Positions 31,715 through 44,869 of a stretch of DNA of 64,000 nt are shown piece by piece. Numbering within the stretch: the first letter of the stretch is position 1; each line of letters starts with the position of its first letter. A program made the translations under genes and the position numbers. Origin of the DNA: Cyprinodon diabolis (lineage: Eukaryota > Chordata > Actinopteri > Cyprinodontiformes > Cyprinodontidae); assembly GCA_030533445.1 (NCBI GenBank), contig CM060064.1:5472379-5536378 (forward strand), written 5' to 3'. The notes beneath the pieces are model-generated. The model was not told the DNA's origin. It searched no databases and saw only the letters and a list, made by a program, of their open reading frames with translations.

Positions 31715-32870
31715 TTCAATTCAGTTTATTTATATAGCGCCAAATTCACAACACATGTCATCTCAAGTCACTTTACAGTTCAACCAGATCATACAGTCAA
31801 ATTGATACAAAGTTTTCTAACTAAGGAAAACCAGTTGATTGCATTGACTCATTGACTCAAATACAATCCCTCACACTAAGCATGCTTGTAGCGACAATGG
31901 AGAGGAAAAACTCCCTTTTAACAGGAAGAAACCTCAAGCAGAACCAGGCTCAGTGTGAGCGGCCATCTGCTGAGGCCGACTGGGGTTCAAGGAGACAGAA
32001 GCAGAAATACAAAAAGCAGCTGTAAAAGGCGGCGCCGTCCAGGAAACACACAGCCAGGCGGACGAGCTCCAAGCCAGCTCCCATGCCAGAGGACGAAGAG
32101 AGCACATCCAGCCAGTCACGGTCAGAGAAACAGGACCACACTGGAAAACAGGCCGATCTCCAGCATCTATAAACAAGGGTGTTGATGGAAGCAGCACAGC
32201 TGATGTTTCTTTCCACAATGCCGTCACAGCCAAACAGGAACAGACGAGGCAAAACTACTCTGAGGAAAAGCAGAGAGAGCAGAACGTTAGAGATTGAACT
32301 AACAGATTCTGCAGGAACAATCAGATCTCTAATATAAGATGGAGCTTGGCCATTTAAGGCTTCATATGAGAAGGAGGATTTTAAATTCTATTCTGGATTT
32401 AACAGGAAGCCAATGAAGAGAAGCCAGGATAGGAGAGATGTGATCTCTCTTTTTAATTTTCATCAGAACTCTGGCTGCAGCATTTTGGATCAGCTGAAGG
32501 CTTTTAACTACAGTTTGTGGACTTCCTGATAGTAAAGAATTACAATAGTCCAGCCTTGAAGTAACAAAAGCATGGACTAGTTTCTTAGCATCACCCCTGG
32601 ACAGGAGATTTCTAATTTTTGCAATGTTCCTCAGATGAAAGAAGGAAATTCTAGAAACCTCTTTGATCTGGGATTTAAAAAACAGGTCCTGATCGAAAAT
32701 AACACCAAGATTTTTTACTTTATTATCTGAAATCAGTTTAATCCCATCCAAATGAAGTGACTGGCTAATCAGCTTATTTTTCAAAGACTCTGGTCCAAAG
32801 ACTATAACTTCTGTTTTGTCTGCATTCAGAAGCAGAAAGTTAAGAGTCATCCAGGTTTTTATGTCTTCAA
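31715..32870 (-). mobile_element. L2/Rex-like LINE, 3' half, best-preserved copy
   Basis: Running right to left: reverse-transcriptase C-terminus (32850-32362), a 3' UTR matching 18752-19133, and the GAATT-type tail at 31711-31740. The 5' part is missing, as usual for LINE copies made by incomplete reverse transcription. Confidence 0.9.
32362..32850 (-). pseudogene. LINE reverse transcriptase, thumb and C-terminal segment
   Basis: 162 uninterrupted codons: NADKTEVIVFGPES, FHLRNIAKIRNLLS, LVHAFVTSRLDYCNSLLSG, LIQNAAARVL, LASLHWLPVKSRI. These are the conserved post-catalytic motifs of L2/Rex-type ORF2, which copies LINE RNA at the target site. The catalytic core and endonuclease are absent, so it is inactive despite the open frame. 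Confidence 0.85.
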
Positions 32871-33375
32871 GTTAGTGAAGCCAAAGCTGATGATGTCTTC
32901 ATTCGTCTGCTCGTCTGCTTACATTTGTCTGCTCTGATGATGCAGTTGGTTGTCAGAACCATGATGTCAGAGATACAGTGAGGTGCAGGAGGAAAATCCT
33001 CCTGTGAAGGAGTCGAGTTCCAGCTACAGTACACAGTGCAGCTGACAGGCTGGATGAGGGCAGGCAGGCTCTGGTCGGGGGCGGTTCCAGTCAGTACACA
33101 AGCAGGCAGAGATCAGGCAAGTAGTTGGATCAGGAAGAAGTTAGAAGACAGGTCAGGAAACCAAATCAGATGGGAACAGGCAGGCTCAGAGGTCGAGAGG
33201 CATAAAAGGTCAGGATCAGGTAGTCAGAAGACAAGAACCCTGTAATAAGTCTCACCTAAGGCTCAAAATAATCTGGTCTGAAGGCTGGTTATATAGTGAC
33301 TAATGCAAGAACTGAGTGGAGCTAAGCAGGTGTGTGAAGTTAGTAATCAGACCATGCATCAGTGCTGAGATCATG
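32871..33375. other. No gene recognised
   Basis: Spacer between the LINE and a Tc1 remnant. No supported feature. Confidence 0.4.
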
Positions 33376-33379
33376 ACAA

Positions 33380-33680
33380 AAATGTTATGTTTGGCTTAAA
33401 AGCAACATAGCTCATCATCCTGAACACACCACATCCACTGTCAACAATAGTGGTGGCAGCAAAAAAACCTGACTCCAACAGGGATAGGGATTTATATTCC
33501 TATAAAGATGGAAGGCAAAATCTGCACAGAATGGTTCACAAAGAAAGATAAGAATGGCCAAGTCAAAGTCCAGACCTGAATCAAATTGAGAATCTGTGGA
33601 AAGAACTGAAAACTGCTGTTGACAAACGCTCTTCATCCGACCTCACTGAGCTCGAGCTATTTTGAAAAGAACAATGGGCA
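33380..33680 (+). pseudogene. Tc1-like transposase remnant, C-terminal part
   Basis: The frame near 33552 gives [19 protein letters not shown], the Tc1 block holding the last catalytic acidic residue (E of IENLW), then LTELELF before a TGA. Upstream DNA (AAAAGCAACATAGCTCATCA) matches earlier parts of the same gene. It is a cut-and-paste transposase fragment, inactive. Confidence 0.75.
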
Positions 33681-33782
33681 AAAAATTTAGTCTTCACTTT
33701 TGGTGTGAAGAACTGATGGCACACACCCAAATGACTTGCATCAGTAATGTCAGCAAAGGTACCAATACAAAGTATAACTCAA

Positions 33783-34290
33783 TCCATCCATCCATCCATC
33801 CATTTTCATCCGCTTATTTTGGGGTTGGGTCACGGAGGCAGCAGTCTAAGCAAATATGCCTAGACTTCCCGATCCACACACACCTCCTTCCGCAGCTCTC
33901 GGGGGACCCGGAGGCGACAACAGGCCAGCTCAAAGACGTACTCCCTCCAGCGTGTCCTGAGCCTTCCACGAGGCCTCCTCCCAATGGGGCATGCCTGGAA
34001 CACCTCCCAAGGGAGGCGAGCAGGAGGCACAGAAACAGATGCCCGAGCCACCTCAACCGGCTCCTTTCAAAGTGGAGAAGCAAGACTCTACTCCGAGCTT
34101 CCTACAGTTAACTGAGTTCCTTCACCCTGCGAAGGAAACTCATTTTGGTCCCTTGTATTCATGATCTTGTCCTTGCGGTCATTACCCAGATCTAATGACC
34201 ATAGGTGAGGGTGGGAACATAGATCGATCGGTAAATCGAGAGCTTTGACCCCCGACTCTGCTCGCTCTTCACCACGACAGTCCTATACAG
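33783..34290 (-). mobile_element. LINE 3' end (RWLGHL type), minus strand, ATCC tail
   Basis: Minus-strand frames give LRWLGHLF and ARLPWEVFQACPIGRRPRGR, the ORF2 end of the family at 30040-30800. The 3' end merges into (ATCC)n at about 33781-33803, read as ATGG on the element strand. Confidence 0.7.
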
Positions 34291-35755
34291 CGACCACATC
34301 ACTTCATTTGATTCTGATCTGTTAATAAAAATTTGCTGTTTTTTTCACTTGTATAAAAGTGAAATATTTTTTAAAAAATTTGAAATATTTGTAATAAAAA
34401 GTGTAATATTTAATATTAAAAACAATATGTCAAATTAACCCGTCTTTACAAGATTTTTCTGCTTTTCTACTAAAACACACTGGAAAAATGTGTTCATAAC
34501 CCTTGTTTAATGGAAAAAAAAGCCCACAATGTTTACAGAAATAGTTTGAATCTGACAAATTGAATAAAAATTCTATCCCAAAAAAATTAAAGTCAGCTTT
34601 TCCTCTTCGACCAGGCCTTAAAAGTCTTATGTACCATCTAGACATGTTAGTCTTTTGTCTTTTCAAATCTATTACAAAAAAAAGAAAGAATGATTTAACA
34701 TAGTGAGTATCTTTAGAAAGATAAAAATAACAGCCAAAGATATCTACCACCAACCAGAGAGACTCCCAACTGGATCTGTGGGTTTCTAACTACCCACTCA
34801 GCTTATCATGATGAGTGTAGAGCTTTATATAAACTCTGCCTTCGGTGTATGACTCCATACAGTCACAACATAATGCTTAATCTGGTTAGGTGATTGAAGT
34901 GCTTTCTCTTAACACCCTTTACTAAAACAAGGGTGTGTGGGCCACAGGAAAGCATGCCAATAAGGAGATTCTTTTCTCCCCTAATTTAAAAATCTTGCAC
35001 ATGTCCTGAGGGCAACGAGACGTCCTCTGCTAATTTACATTTCTGAGGCATCAGCAATACAAGTTTGAGGAGTGAGCAAGTTTCTTTCAGGAAAAAAAAA
35101 TGTCTTGATACAAGTAAAATTATAAAATATATATTTAAACACTTTCCAAACGCACAGTTAATAAAAACTTGTCTCATCAGTATTTTTCTTTGCAGCTGGT
35201 CGAATTCTGACCTCACAACCATCTCCCGAGGAAATGCATAACATCTCCATCACACAACTGAGGCTGCACTGATTATATTCAAGGCATGTATATATAAATA
35301 ACCAATGACTTAATGCATAAATGATCATAAGGAAGTGTGCAAAAAATTGGCTACTTTAAATAAAAATGCAAAACAGGACAACGGAAAGGTTGATTTTTTT
35401 TTTTCTCTGCAATACAGCACACTTGAAGAACAGGAAGAAGGTAAAAGGCACAAAAATGGATAATAAGTGAATAACAAGGAAAACATGAAAGTAACTGATG
35501 ACCTTTCTGATTTTTTTTGTAAAGATCTTTACTGTAAATACCAAAAATACATGATCATTTCCAGGCTTTTCTTTTATTCAGATTTTAACACAGGTTGCCT
35601 TTTTTAACATCTTGGCCAGACCGGATGTCTGAACTGAGTTTATTTATTGTCTCAGTTGTAGCGACTATTTGTCCAGCCACATTTTGACCCCCTCAGATAA
35701 AGTGAGTACAGTAGGGGGTATCAATGTTTGAGGTATTTCTATTCTGTTTGTGCTT
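34290..35755. other. No gene recognised
   Basis: AT-rich spacer with no supported feature. Confidence 0.4.
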
Positions 35756-35756
35756 C

Positions 35757-36582
35757 ATATGCTACATTCAGACCGCAAGCAGCAGAAACAGCAAAATAAA
35801 CTTGATGCTTGTACAAGTTTAGCTCTGATGCACAGCTGAAGCATCTTTGCTGCTCTAGCTGAAAAGTCGAAAAGTGGGTCTGATGGGTCTAATAATGGCA
35901 GCTATATTTGCTGTGATCAGTGGGTAAAAAGTTATTTTAATATGCTTTTAAGTGAGAAAGTCCACCTGAAAACTTCATCTGTCCAGTTAGTTCATCAAGA
36001 TTACGATCCTGCCTTCAAATATTATGTCAGAGCCGCTCAGACCCCCGTACACCGGCGGAGCTCTGTCACTAGGAATTCCGTACATTAGCCTCTGGCCTGG
36101 TTGCCTGTTTGCGGTTTTCCACTACTGTTTGCTGTGGCTCAAAGGCGTTTTTAACAAACGTAATCCAAACTGCAGGCACCAGAATAATAAAATAGAACAT
36201 ATTTTGCTGGCAGATTTCAACATTTTAAGTTAATTTAGGTGTTAATGAATTGTTTCAGGGGAGTTATCATAGTGATCTGCATCAGCAGTGCTGTCTGTCT
36301 CCCTGCCAGCTCCCAGATCAGCTTCTCTGATTGGTTGATGTGGAGCGTCAAGCAGAAAAAATTAAATTTTTCTATCTCCAGCCGCTGCTGCTTTTGCAGC
36401 GCGTTGCACGCTTTACATGCTCAAAAGCACTACTACGGCTGATTAGGAGCGCTGCTCCTGTTGCTAAAAACGTGCTGCGTGACCTTTTCCTGCACCTTGA
36501 TGCGCATCAACCATTGACTTAACATGTAAACCAGCTGCTTCTGCTGCCTCTAGAGCGTGCGGTCTGAACGTAGCATTAGCCT
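35757..36582. mobile_element. Non-autonomous DNA element with TGCTAC-type inverted ends
   Basis: The left end TGCTACATTCAGACCGCAAG and, inwards from the right, TGCTACGTTCAGACCGCACG form inverted repeats. The interior matches 1530-2010 and 3700-3833. No target duplication is clear and no transposase is present. Confidence 0.65.
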
Positions 36583-37088
36583 ACTTATAAGACAACTTGT
36601 GAAAATAAACAGAATTTAATTTCCTACTTCAATCATAATCTTTTGTCACTGTGTCATGATCCATAATTTCTCCCTCCACTTTTAAAGGCAAAACAGAATG
36701 AAATGTTTGAATTATGAGTATTGAGAGCTGATAACATTTTGATTTTGTGTGAGAACATTGTCGTGGAGGATTTGAGAGTGGCATGCATTTAACAGACAAG
36801 ACATTTACTTTTATTTAAAAGATGGTTTTGATATGTTTTTCACAGCAGTCTGTGTTTACTGGCATTACTGTATGTTTACCTGTGCTCTAGTGTTGTGGGA
36901 CGCTCCTCTAATATAACAATAATGCTCCCTTTATGCAGGAAGAAAGGATGATCCCAGGCACTTCATTTTGAGAGAACTGTGGGCCTGTACTGATAAGTAG
37001 AAGCTAATCATTTTAGGACTCTAATATTAATAATTCACCCCAAAATCTTGTTTTGTTTTGCCGATAAAAAACAAAGTATATTGTAATT
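36583..37088. other. No gene recognised
   Basis: Spacer; nothing supported. Confidence 0.4.
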
Positions 37089-37194
37089 AGAAATTTTATT
37101 AAGGATCCCCATTAGCTGTTGCCAAGGAAAACAGTAAGTCTTCCTGGGGTCCATATTAAAAACATACAATAAAAAGCACAATCACAAATATAAA

Positions 37195-37560
37195 ATTTCC
37201 AAATATGTAATTTCCCTGGCCTGGGAGCGCCTTGGGATTCCCCCGGAGGAGCTGGCCCAAGTGGCTTGGGAGAGGGATGTCTGGGCCTCCCTACTGAAGC
37301 TGCTACCCCCCGACCCGACCCCGGATAAGCCGAAGAAGATGGACGTATGGACGGACGGACTGACGTATGGACGGACGGACGGACGGACGGACGGACGGAT
37401 GGATGGATGGACGGACGGACGGACGAATGGACAGATGGATGGATGTACGGACGGATGGATGGATGGACGGACGGACGGATGGACAGATGGATGGATGTAC
37501 GGACGGATGGATGGATGGACAGACGGACGGACGGACAGATGGACGGTCATTTCTCAACAC
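37195..37560 (+). repeat. LINE 3' end with expanded GGAC/GGAT tail
   Basis: 37200-37335 (CTGGGAGCGCCTTGGGATTC ... CCCGACCCGACCCCGGATAAG) is the 3' end of the RWLGHL-type LINE. It runs straight into about 200 bases of GGAC, GGAT and GTAC tetramers (about 37340-37545). Frames through this array (DGRTDG, HPSVRPS repeats) are not genes. Confidence 0.8.
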
Positions 37561-37778
37561 ACAGTAGTTTAGAAATGGTCACAGAATGAAAAGAAGAACA
37601 AGTAAAAAAAAAATATCCAATGAAACAAAAACACATCAGGGGATCAAATGGAGTCTCCAATTACTTTAAAAAGATAATTTGCTATGAGTGCAGCAGATGT
37701 ATTCAGGTAGATTGTTCCAAAGATGCAATGATAATCTATATATAAAATATCTCTTTAGAGAATTGGTTTTTTGACTTG

Positions 37779-38054
37779 TTAAAACAAGCTGCCCATTACT
37801 GGAACCTCTAGTGTATTGATCTGGGAATTCTGGGTCCAACGTTCTGAGTTTATGACAGGAACATTACTTCCCATGACTGACTTAAACAGCATAAGTGTAT
37901 TAAAAAGCAAAATTTTCTCCACCATAAGACAGGAAAAGTGGGAATGCATCTGGTTGACATTAGATCTAACAGGGCAGCTCAGTACCAACCGAGCTGCCTT
38001 GTTCTGAGCAACCTGGGTCTTTTTGAGTTCATCCCTGGCAGCAGATGTCCACAC
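37779..38054 (-). pseudogene. LINE reverse transcriptase C-terminal fragment
   Basis: About 91 codons: QVAQNKAARLVLSCPVRSN, NQMHSHFSCLMVEKILLFN. This is the terminal ORF2 domain of a fish LINE distinct from the GAATT-tailed family. It is truncated at its 5' side and inactive. Confidence 0.6.
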
Positions 38055-38174
38055 TGGAGATAAATAGTCAAGATGATATAAGACTCTATACTGTTTGACT
38101 TAAAAGGAGACGACCACAAAAGTGCAGCATTTCCTAGCACTACTAATTGCTCTTCCCATTTTCAAAACATAATT

Positions 38175-38275
38175 AATGTGGTAATTTGACTGTATGGTCT
38201 GGTGAACTGTAAAGTGCCTTGAGATGACTTGTGTTGTGAATTGACGCTATATAAATAAACTGAATTGAAATTGAA
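38175..38275 (+). repeat. GAATT-tailed LINE 3' tip
   Basis: About 100 bases: TGACTGTATGGTCTGGTGAAC ... GCTATATAAATAAACTGAATTG. 3' extremity only. Confidence 0.85.
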
Positions 38276-38279
38276 ATTG

Positions 38280-40490
38280 GTGAGACCAAGACAGAGAACA
38301 GTCTACCATCACACCAAGGAGTTTGGTACTTTCAAATTATTGAACTGTCAAGTCACAAAAATTGTAATCAAGCTTTGGGCTTGTGATTTACCTCCAATTA
38401 TCTTTGGGAATCCTGAACCGGGTCACCTCCCCCCTACTTTCAAAGCTGCCTATTTGCGTGCTAGAGGAGCAGCAGCGCATGTGTTCACCTGCCTGCAGGT
38501 GAGAGTCACCTGCTGCCAGGGTCAGAGTCGATGACACAGTCTAAAGGATGTGGAGTTCACGTTTCACAGTGCTTTTCTATTGTAAATGTGCAAATAAGGA
38601 GGTGAATGTATTAGAGAACAGTTTCTGGAGCCTTTTTGCTCATGACCAATTAGCATATTGGACTAATTTCAGTGTCATTTTGACAAATTACAGTGTAACC
38701 AGCTTTTTTGCTGAAATGTGCTGGACAGCGCCCTGATTACGCCTGATGTCAGAGTATTGAGGTTGATTTTGATTGTAGAGCCCCGCTTGGTCAAAATATG
38801 TTGGGTCGACCCTGATATAGTTTTAGTCAATAGCTGACTGGTATAGAAATCCAGATCACCAAATATGGTGAAACACTGGTCAGCTTATTTTGTCATTTGA
38901 TTTTGTTTGCTATAATGTATTACCTCATATCTATAGTTTGAATTGAAAATTAGATGGAATCCATAAATATGAACATAAAACGGGAAAATTAAAGTGAACA
39001 TGTGAATGAGGATGTTTGTGGACTAGGAATTATCTATTTACAATGTTTTCAACATAACTCAAAAGGAGTTAAGGAATTTGGGGAAAATGAAGAGAGGAAA
39101 AAAAGGGAGACAACAGAGACAGCAATCTGAAGCTTCTTCGAGAGCAGTCAGTTAATAAATGTGATTTGGATAAAATTGTGTGTTAAAGATGGAAAACATT
39201 GAATTATTAATCACTGGTTTTAACCTGGAATTACCTGGGAAATATTCCAAGCTAAAAGCCTGCCTGAAGTTTATGGCAGAATACATGTAGCGCCCCCTAG
39301 TGCCACAACCTATGACAGAATGTAGAAATAGAATAGAAAATGTCTTTCTTGTCCCAAAATCGGGAAATGATTATGTTTACAGCAGCAAAAGATATAGTAG
39401 AAGTGGTCATACAATGTGAACCTTATAAAAGTGTTAAAAAAAAAAAAGGATAATAAAATAAAAAATAGAGTATTTTGCTTTACAGTGGTTTAGAATATAA
39501 TACTGGGTATCTAGAGAATAAAAAAATCAGCTATGGACATTTATACAGTAATGGATGGATATGTGAAAAATAGCAGCAACATCAGAAAACCATTTTTGTT
39601 GTTGAACAATTACTAGACAGAATATCAACCTTTGATTGAAATATTTGCAGACTATAATTACTATGAGGTTGTTTGCAACAAATAGTGGCAATCTGTGCAA
39701 CTACTTGCAAAAGTTACTGATTATGTGACAGAGCAAAGGATAATCTAGGGATAACAACAAGTCCTGTGAGACGGCATAAAATATAATCAAAATGCTACAA
39801 CAACATGAACAACATTTAACTGATTGAATACAGAGTTAAAGTTTGAAAGTTTTGCAAGCAAAGCAGGCAGAAATCTTTCTACATATTTCACTTTTTTATT
39901 TACCACAGTGTAGTTAAGTCCCTTTCAGGCATTCTAAACTTTTACAGTTTAAACGTAAAATTCAACCATCTTAGCATCGCCCCGGGGCCCAAACCTCATT
40001 AAAATGCTGCAGTAAACTCCCTGTGTCACAACAATTAGCCCGTGTTGTCGAAAATCACAACACAAGGCACTTCAGCGCTACCCTGCGATCGGAGAAGACT
40101 CCTTATCTGTAGGTTCTCTTTAGCTAAATTCCCTTTGAGTTCAGTCGGAGTTCACTACATTTTTTTTTTTTTTTTTTGTCGTAGCCTATGGCTAAGCACA
40201 GCCTAGTCGCAGTCTGCATCAATAATGTAGACTCCACAGCCTGTTAACATCTCAGCCTTTAGCAAGAGATCTGCTTGACAGCCATGCACTTAAACAAAGG
40301 CAGGCTGAGGAGAACTGTGATTAGCACAATGAGAACTGAACGCTGAACTATTTTAAGAGTGGGGACATAATATTCTTAAGTTCTCCCATCCACACACAGC
40401 ATAGTATGAGCAAAAAGATGTACACGCACCACCGCTTTAACCTAGATATACCTAATCTGATGCCAACACAGAAATACAGTAGATGAATGG
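38280..40490. other. No gene recognised
   Basis: AT-rich spacer; short homopolymers at 39435 and 40160. Nothing coding is supported. Confidence 0.4.
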
Positions 40491-40493
40491 ATA

Positions 40494-40773
40494 AGTGTGT
40501 GTGGGGGGGGGAGTGTGTGTGGGTGTAACTGTCTAGCCATCAAATTGAGGACAAGTTGCTGCAAAGTGAGGACATTTTGCCTGTCCCCACATGCTAATTT
40601 GGTAATGGTTAGGTTTAGAGCTAAGGTGTCAATTGGTTAGGGTTAGGGTTATGGTGAGGTATGCATTGGTAATGGTTAGTTTTAGGATTAGGGCATAAAA
40701 AGGGTTGAAAATCAATGAAAATCAATTAAAGTCAATAGAAGTCAACACATGGTCCTCGCTATGATGCCAGAAC

Positions 40774-40830
<57 letters not shown>
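40494..40830. repeat. Dispersed repeat ending in (TG)n
   Basis: GTGTGTGGGTGTAACTG... GGACATTTTGCCTGTCCCCAC ... GGTTAGGGTTAGGGTT ... then (TG) about 28 units at 40774-40829. The GTCCCCAC/GGTTAGG block next to (TG)n is a widespread vertebrate intronic repeat as I recall it. Confidence 0.6.
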
Positions 40831-40832
<2 letters not shown>

Positions 40833-41795
40833 AAGTGGCTTCGGAGGGAGATCTATTAAATTATTGCAAAACAGCAGAGTAGCATTCCTCCGCCCTTGTA
40901 CATCCAACTTCCACCCAAACTCTGACTCCAATCATCATGTTTCTCAACAACAGGATGCTCTAAGGCATTTCAGTAAAAAAAAAAACTCTTTCTACACTAT
41001 TACGGATGAAACTATGCTGTTAATGATTTCTTGTGGATTCGGCCACCAATGCTACATAATGTGATGCAGAACAGCACATGTAAATATTTCATAAGTCAAA
41101 CTAAAAAATCACAGAGGAGGAGATTTCCAAGGTAACATCAGACGCATTAAACGTGTGTCTGGGTCTCAGTCAGCGGTGCCTTCTTCCCATACAAGGATGT
41201 CACTGAATTATTGAACTGCTGCTCAGGCTTTGTGGTTGAATGAAACTATGCAAACAAGAACAAAAAGAGTTAAAAACACAGGAAACAAATAAAATGTTGG
41301 ACATCTTAAATGTCTCCACTGGCTCATATTAAAAGAGTAAAACCTTGTTAAAATTGGTGTCTCACCACTTTTCTTTTTAGAACTTTTATCATCCTAATCA
41401 GCAATGCAGTGCCGTGGTTTCTGGACTGCTTCTAATCAGCGTGGGAACTGTGGGAACATTTACCAAATGCTGAGTTTGTTAAAGCTTAAGCTGCTGTGAG
41501 ATCTGGGAAGTGGATTTGTTAAGATAAAAAGGCCAAGTAAAGGACAGGAGGGAAAAAACCTGATCACATTGCCAGTCATGGTAAGGCTGTGCGTTTTTCA
41601 TATTTAAAGTTAGGTTCTGTTCTGTATAAGTGAGCTACTGAATCCAAAGTCTAATACCTTGTTAATGAAGACAAAATTGACCAATTAAGCTGATTCTTTT
41701 ACCATCCTATGCTCCACCTCAGGTCGATCCTTTTCATTTTCCTGTGGCTTTAGAAACAATCTAATATTATGAGAATAAATGGTGACTATTTTTTT
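40831..41795. other. No gene recognised
   Basis: Spacer; nothing supported. Confidence 0.4.
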
Positions 41796-41799
41796 TTTT

Positions 41800-42245
41800 T
41801 TTTTTACATATAATAGCACTTTCGTGGTTCTCCCTTTTTGGGACTCTGAGTTTTTAGTTTTCTATTATTAGTTATTCTGTTTTGTTGCTCTTTGGCTTAT
41901 TTTCCATTATATTCAAGCAGTCTTTAGTTACTCTCTGCTTACCCTCGTCTTCCTTCTAGTTAGTTCCACTCACAGCTGCTCCTTATTCAGCTCAGTAGTT
42001 CACCCTTTGTTTCATTCCCCCTATACACTCCACCTCTGCAGTCACTCAGTGCTGGTTCCTTTTTGTTGTTCCCCCATCTCTGGCTTCCCATGTGAGTTTT
42101 CCCTGATGCTGTCTGGTTTTTTGATTCTTAGTATTTTGGATTTTTGGTGGTCTGCCTCTTTTTTTCATTGAATCTACAAGATTGACCTCTGCCTCTTGGC
42201 CTCTGCATTTGGGTCCTCAACCAACCTCTATACAAAACATGACAA
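41800..42245 (+). repeat. Solo-LTR-like repeat (related to 29030-29465)
   Basis: T-rich blocks in the same order as 29030-29465, ending GGGTCCTCAACCAACC...ATGACA. No internal retroelement sequence is attached. Confidence 0.35.
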
Positions 42246-42249
42246 GCAC

Positions 42250-44865
42250 GATAAAAGCATTTCATTAGTATTCTGCAACTTAAGAAGGAAAATACCAATA
42301 AAGACATTCTAAACACCACATAGAACCAAGTGTTAAATGTAGATCGACTCTGGACCATATAAATGTGCTATTAAGGTTCAAGAAGACCAGAAATGGAAGA
42401 AAACCATAGCAACAGTTTCTTCTCTAACAGCTACTAGCTGCTGTATCTAGCAGATCTTGCTGAGGCAAGGTGAGCTGCATGCTTGCACATTTGTCTGCTT
42501 GGAGGTGAGTGTTATCGCTCTTACCGGTTCACACTCCATGCCGCGTACGCTGCTTGGACGCTTCTGGTCGCATGCGGTAGCCGCGCAGATGCTGTGAGAG
42601 GGGTGGAGCTTGGAGGTGGGGCATGAGTGAAGCAGAGAGGGTGGGGGAGTGGCGTGAAACCTGTTTTTCTTCACATTTTCAGTCGAAGTCTGCTCTCTTC
42701 TCAATGTAACAGACTGCAGCTTTAAATAAAGGTCAAGGTGCATGTATGGTATTGAGTGGCCATGAAACTGGCCATCACACTCAGTGAGAGTCTTGTTTAA
42801 GAGACAAGTGGAGTAACCACTTAGGAAAAGGGCTAAAATATATAAAATACATTAGTAATGCATACATAAAATACTATTTAAAACACAATGGACAACCCAA
42901 AAAATGACTATGTAGAAAAGCAGCTCCAAGTGTCTGTGAACAAGGATGATATAATTGTTTTGAAGGATGAAACTGAAATTAGTCTATCCAGTTTAAGATT
43001 TTTTTGCAGTGTTCCAGTCATGAGCAGGAGCATATTCAAAAGAAGCAAGACCAAAAGTAGTGTTGGTTTTGGGAATAAGTAATAGTAGATGAAGTGAGGA
43101 CCAGGTGTTGTGACAGGGTTTGGCTGCAGCAGATGACCTAAGGTGGTGAGTGGCTGAGGAGGATCATGTAAATGAAGATGAACCAGTGAAGAAGGTAAAA
43201 AGCTGTCATTTTCAGATCGTTGATTTAAAGAAAATCTAATATCACGATATATTTGGGCTATGATGCGATACACGATATATATCATATGTTTACATTTCCT
43301 TCAAAAATAATAGAGTGCATAAATTGTGCTGATATATTAATTCAAACTTTTTGTTTCAAATCTAAAACATTTTATTTTAAACCAGCTCAAAGCTGTTCAC
43401 AAATAATACTGCCACATTATTTCTTTCGTTGCCAGTATTAGACCTTTAACAAGATCCCAGCAATCAAACAGGAAACAAAGCAAAAACATGCAATACTAAA
43501 TACAATGCAACACAAACAAGGGCTGTTTTGTGCAAAAATTAAGAATGACAAAAGAAATTGACCTCTAATTAAAAAAGCAAAAGTGGAAATTTAGTATTAT
43601 CAGAGCATCTCAAAACTATTTCAATTTACCTTTATGTGCTTTGAATTTTAAAGAACCACAAAAAGTTGAAAATTTGAGAACATTGCCACCTCACATCACA
43701 GGTAAAAAAAAACATTTAAAAGTCATCAGCTTCAGAGCTGATCTATCTAACATTTTAATTGGTGTGCAGGGTGATGCTGACATGCAGGGTTTACAACATT
43801 CTTCATTTTGCAGCGGATTACTTTTTAGGTGGTGGAATGAATTTGTACTGCTACCTTTTGCAGCAATGGTTTTTGCGGCACATCTTAAAAATTAGCGCCT
43901 TTTGTTCTACGTGCTTGGCATGAAATCCAAACCACTGCCATATATTGCTAAATTGAAACACCTGCTGTCGCCATATTTTGTTTACCGGTTGCTGTAGTGT
44001 GCGTTGGTGCCACACACTAAAATAATCCTGTTTAGAGGAGGGGTTTATGATGCATTGAAAGTGTGAGAGGAAATTAAAACTGTTAATCAATTAGATGCAG
44101 ACGGCTTAATGTCGTCATGCGAAATTGTACTCTCTGGTGGCAATAGAGCCATTTTAACTATCCTGCATGGGAAATTTGAGATACATCGAGTATATTTGAT
44201 ATGTCACCCACACCTACTACCAAATGCAGCCCAATATTCAAGAACTTTTTCTGAACTAAATCAAGTCTAACATTGACCGACCAGATTTAAGTTAAAAAAA
44301 TAATAAAAATACAGACTTAGACAGTAAGATATCAAGCGCTGGTGCAGCAGTGATGCTGCGTTTTACTAAGCAGACCTGCCATATGGCCCATATTGTCGGC
44401 AGGATGCTTCTCTCGGGTACTAATAATGGTAGGAAAAATACTGAGCCTTGATGCACACCCCTACACAAACAAACATGCATATAACTGTTTTATATACATA
44501 TAACTCTTTTTATTGTGCCTGCTCATGGACCCCAAACAGACAGGTTTCTTATGTTTATGGGCTAATAAGCATGTAAATGTATTTAAATACACTAAAGCCA
44601 CAGACGTTACCCTGACTTAACATTATTCAACGTAATATCCTAATTTTAGCATCAATTTGACAACCGTTAGTTTACCTGCCCGTTTCACGGAAATGCGCTG
44701 CCAAAAACCCTGATATGCACTTTTTTTCTTATGAAAACACAAAATTAAGTCTCACAAAATTATTATATTAGGAAAAAATATAATATTGGAAACGCATGGT
44801 GTCACACCCTAAATATCTCATTAATAATAAATAAGACACACAGGTTTCCTGCAACTCTAAATGGA
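42250..44865. other. No gene recognised
   Basis: Contains ATATCACGATATAT-type motifs near 43230-43280 and 44160-44210 that may be ends of a decayed DNA element. No coding feature is supported. Confidence 0.35.
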
Positions 44866-44869
44866 CTCT

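Larger units (their letters stand above)
37090..38160 (-). mobile_element. CR1/Rex-type LINE 3' part, minus strand, interrupted
   Basis: The minus strand encodes MWTSAARDELKKTQVAQNKA (from 38054), the conserved end of a third LINE family's reverse transcriptase. A UTR follows, ending near 37090 in AATAAAATTTCTAATT (element strand). The piece at 37195-37555 belongs to another element inserted into this UTR. Confidence 0.6.

Noticed and set aside
37182..37589. Several overlapping repeat-protein frames
   Set aside because: Translations of the GGAC/GGAT array on both strands.
40634..40652. TTAGGG repeats suggesting interstitial telomere
   Set aside because: Only two to three units inside a known type of TG-flanked repeat; too short for a telomere relic.
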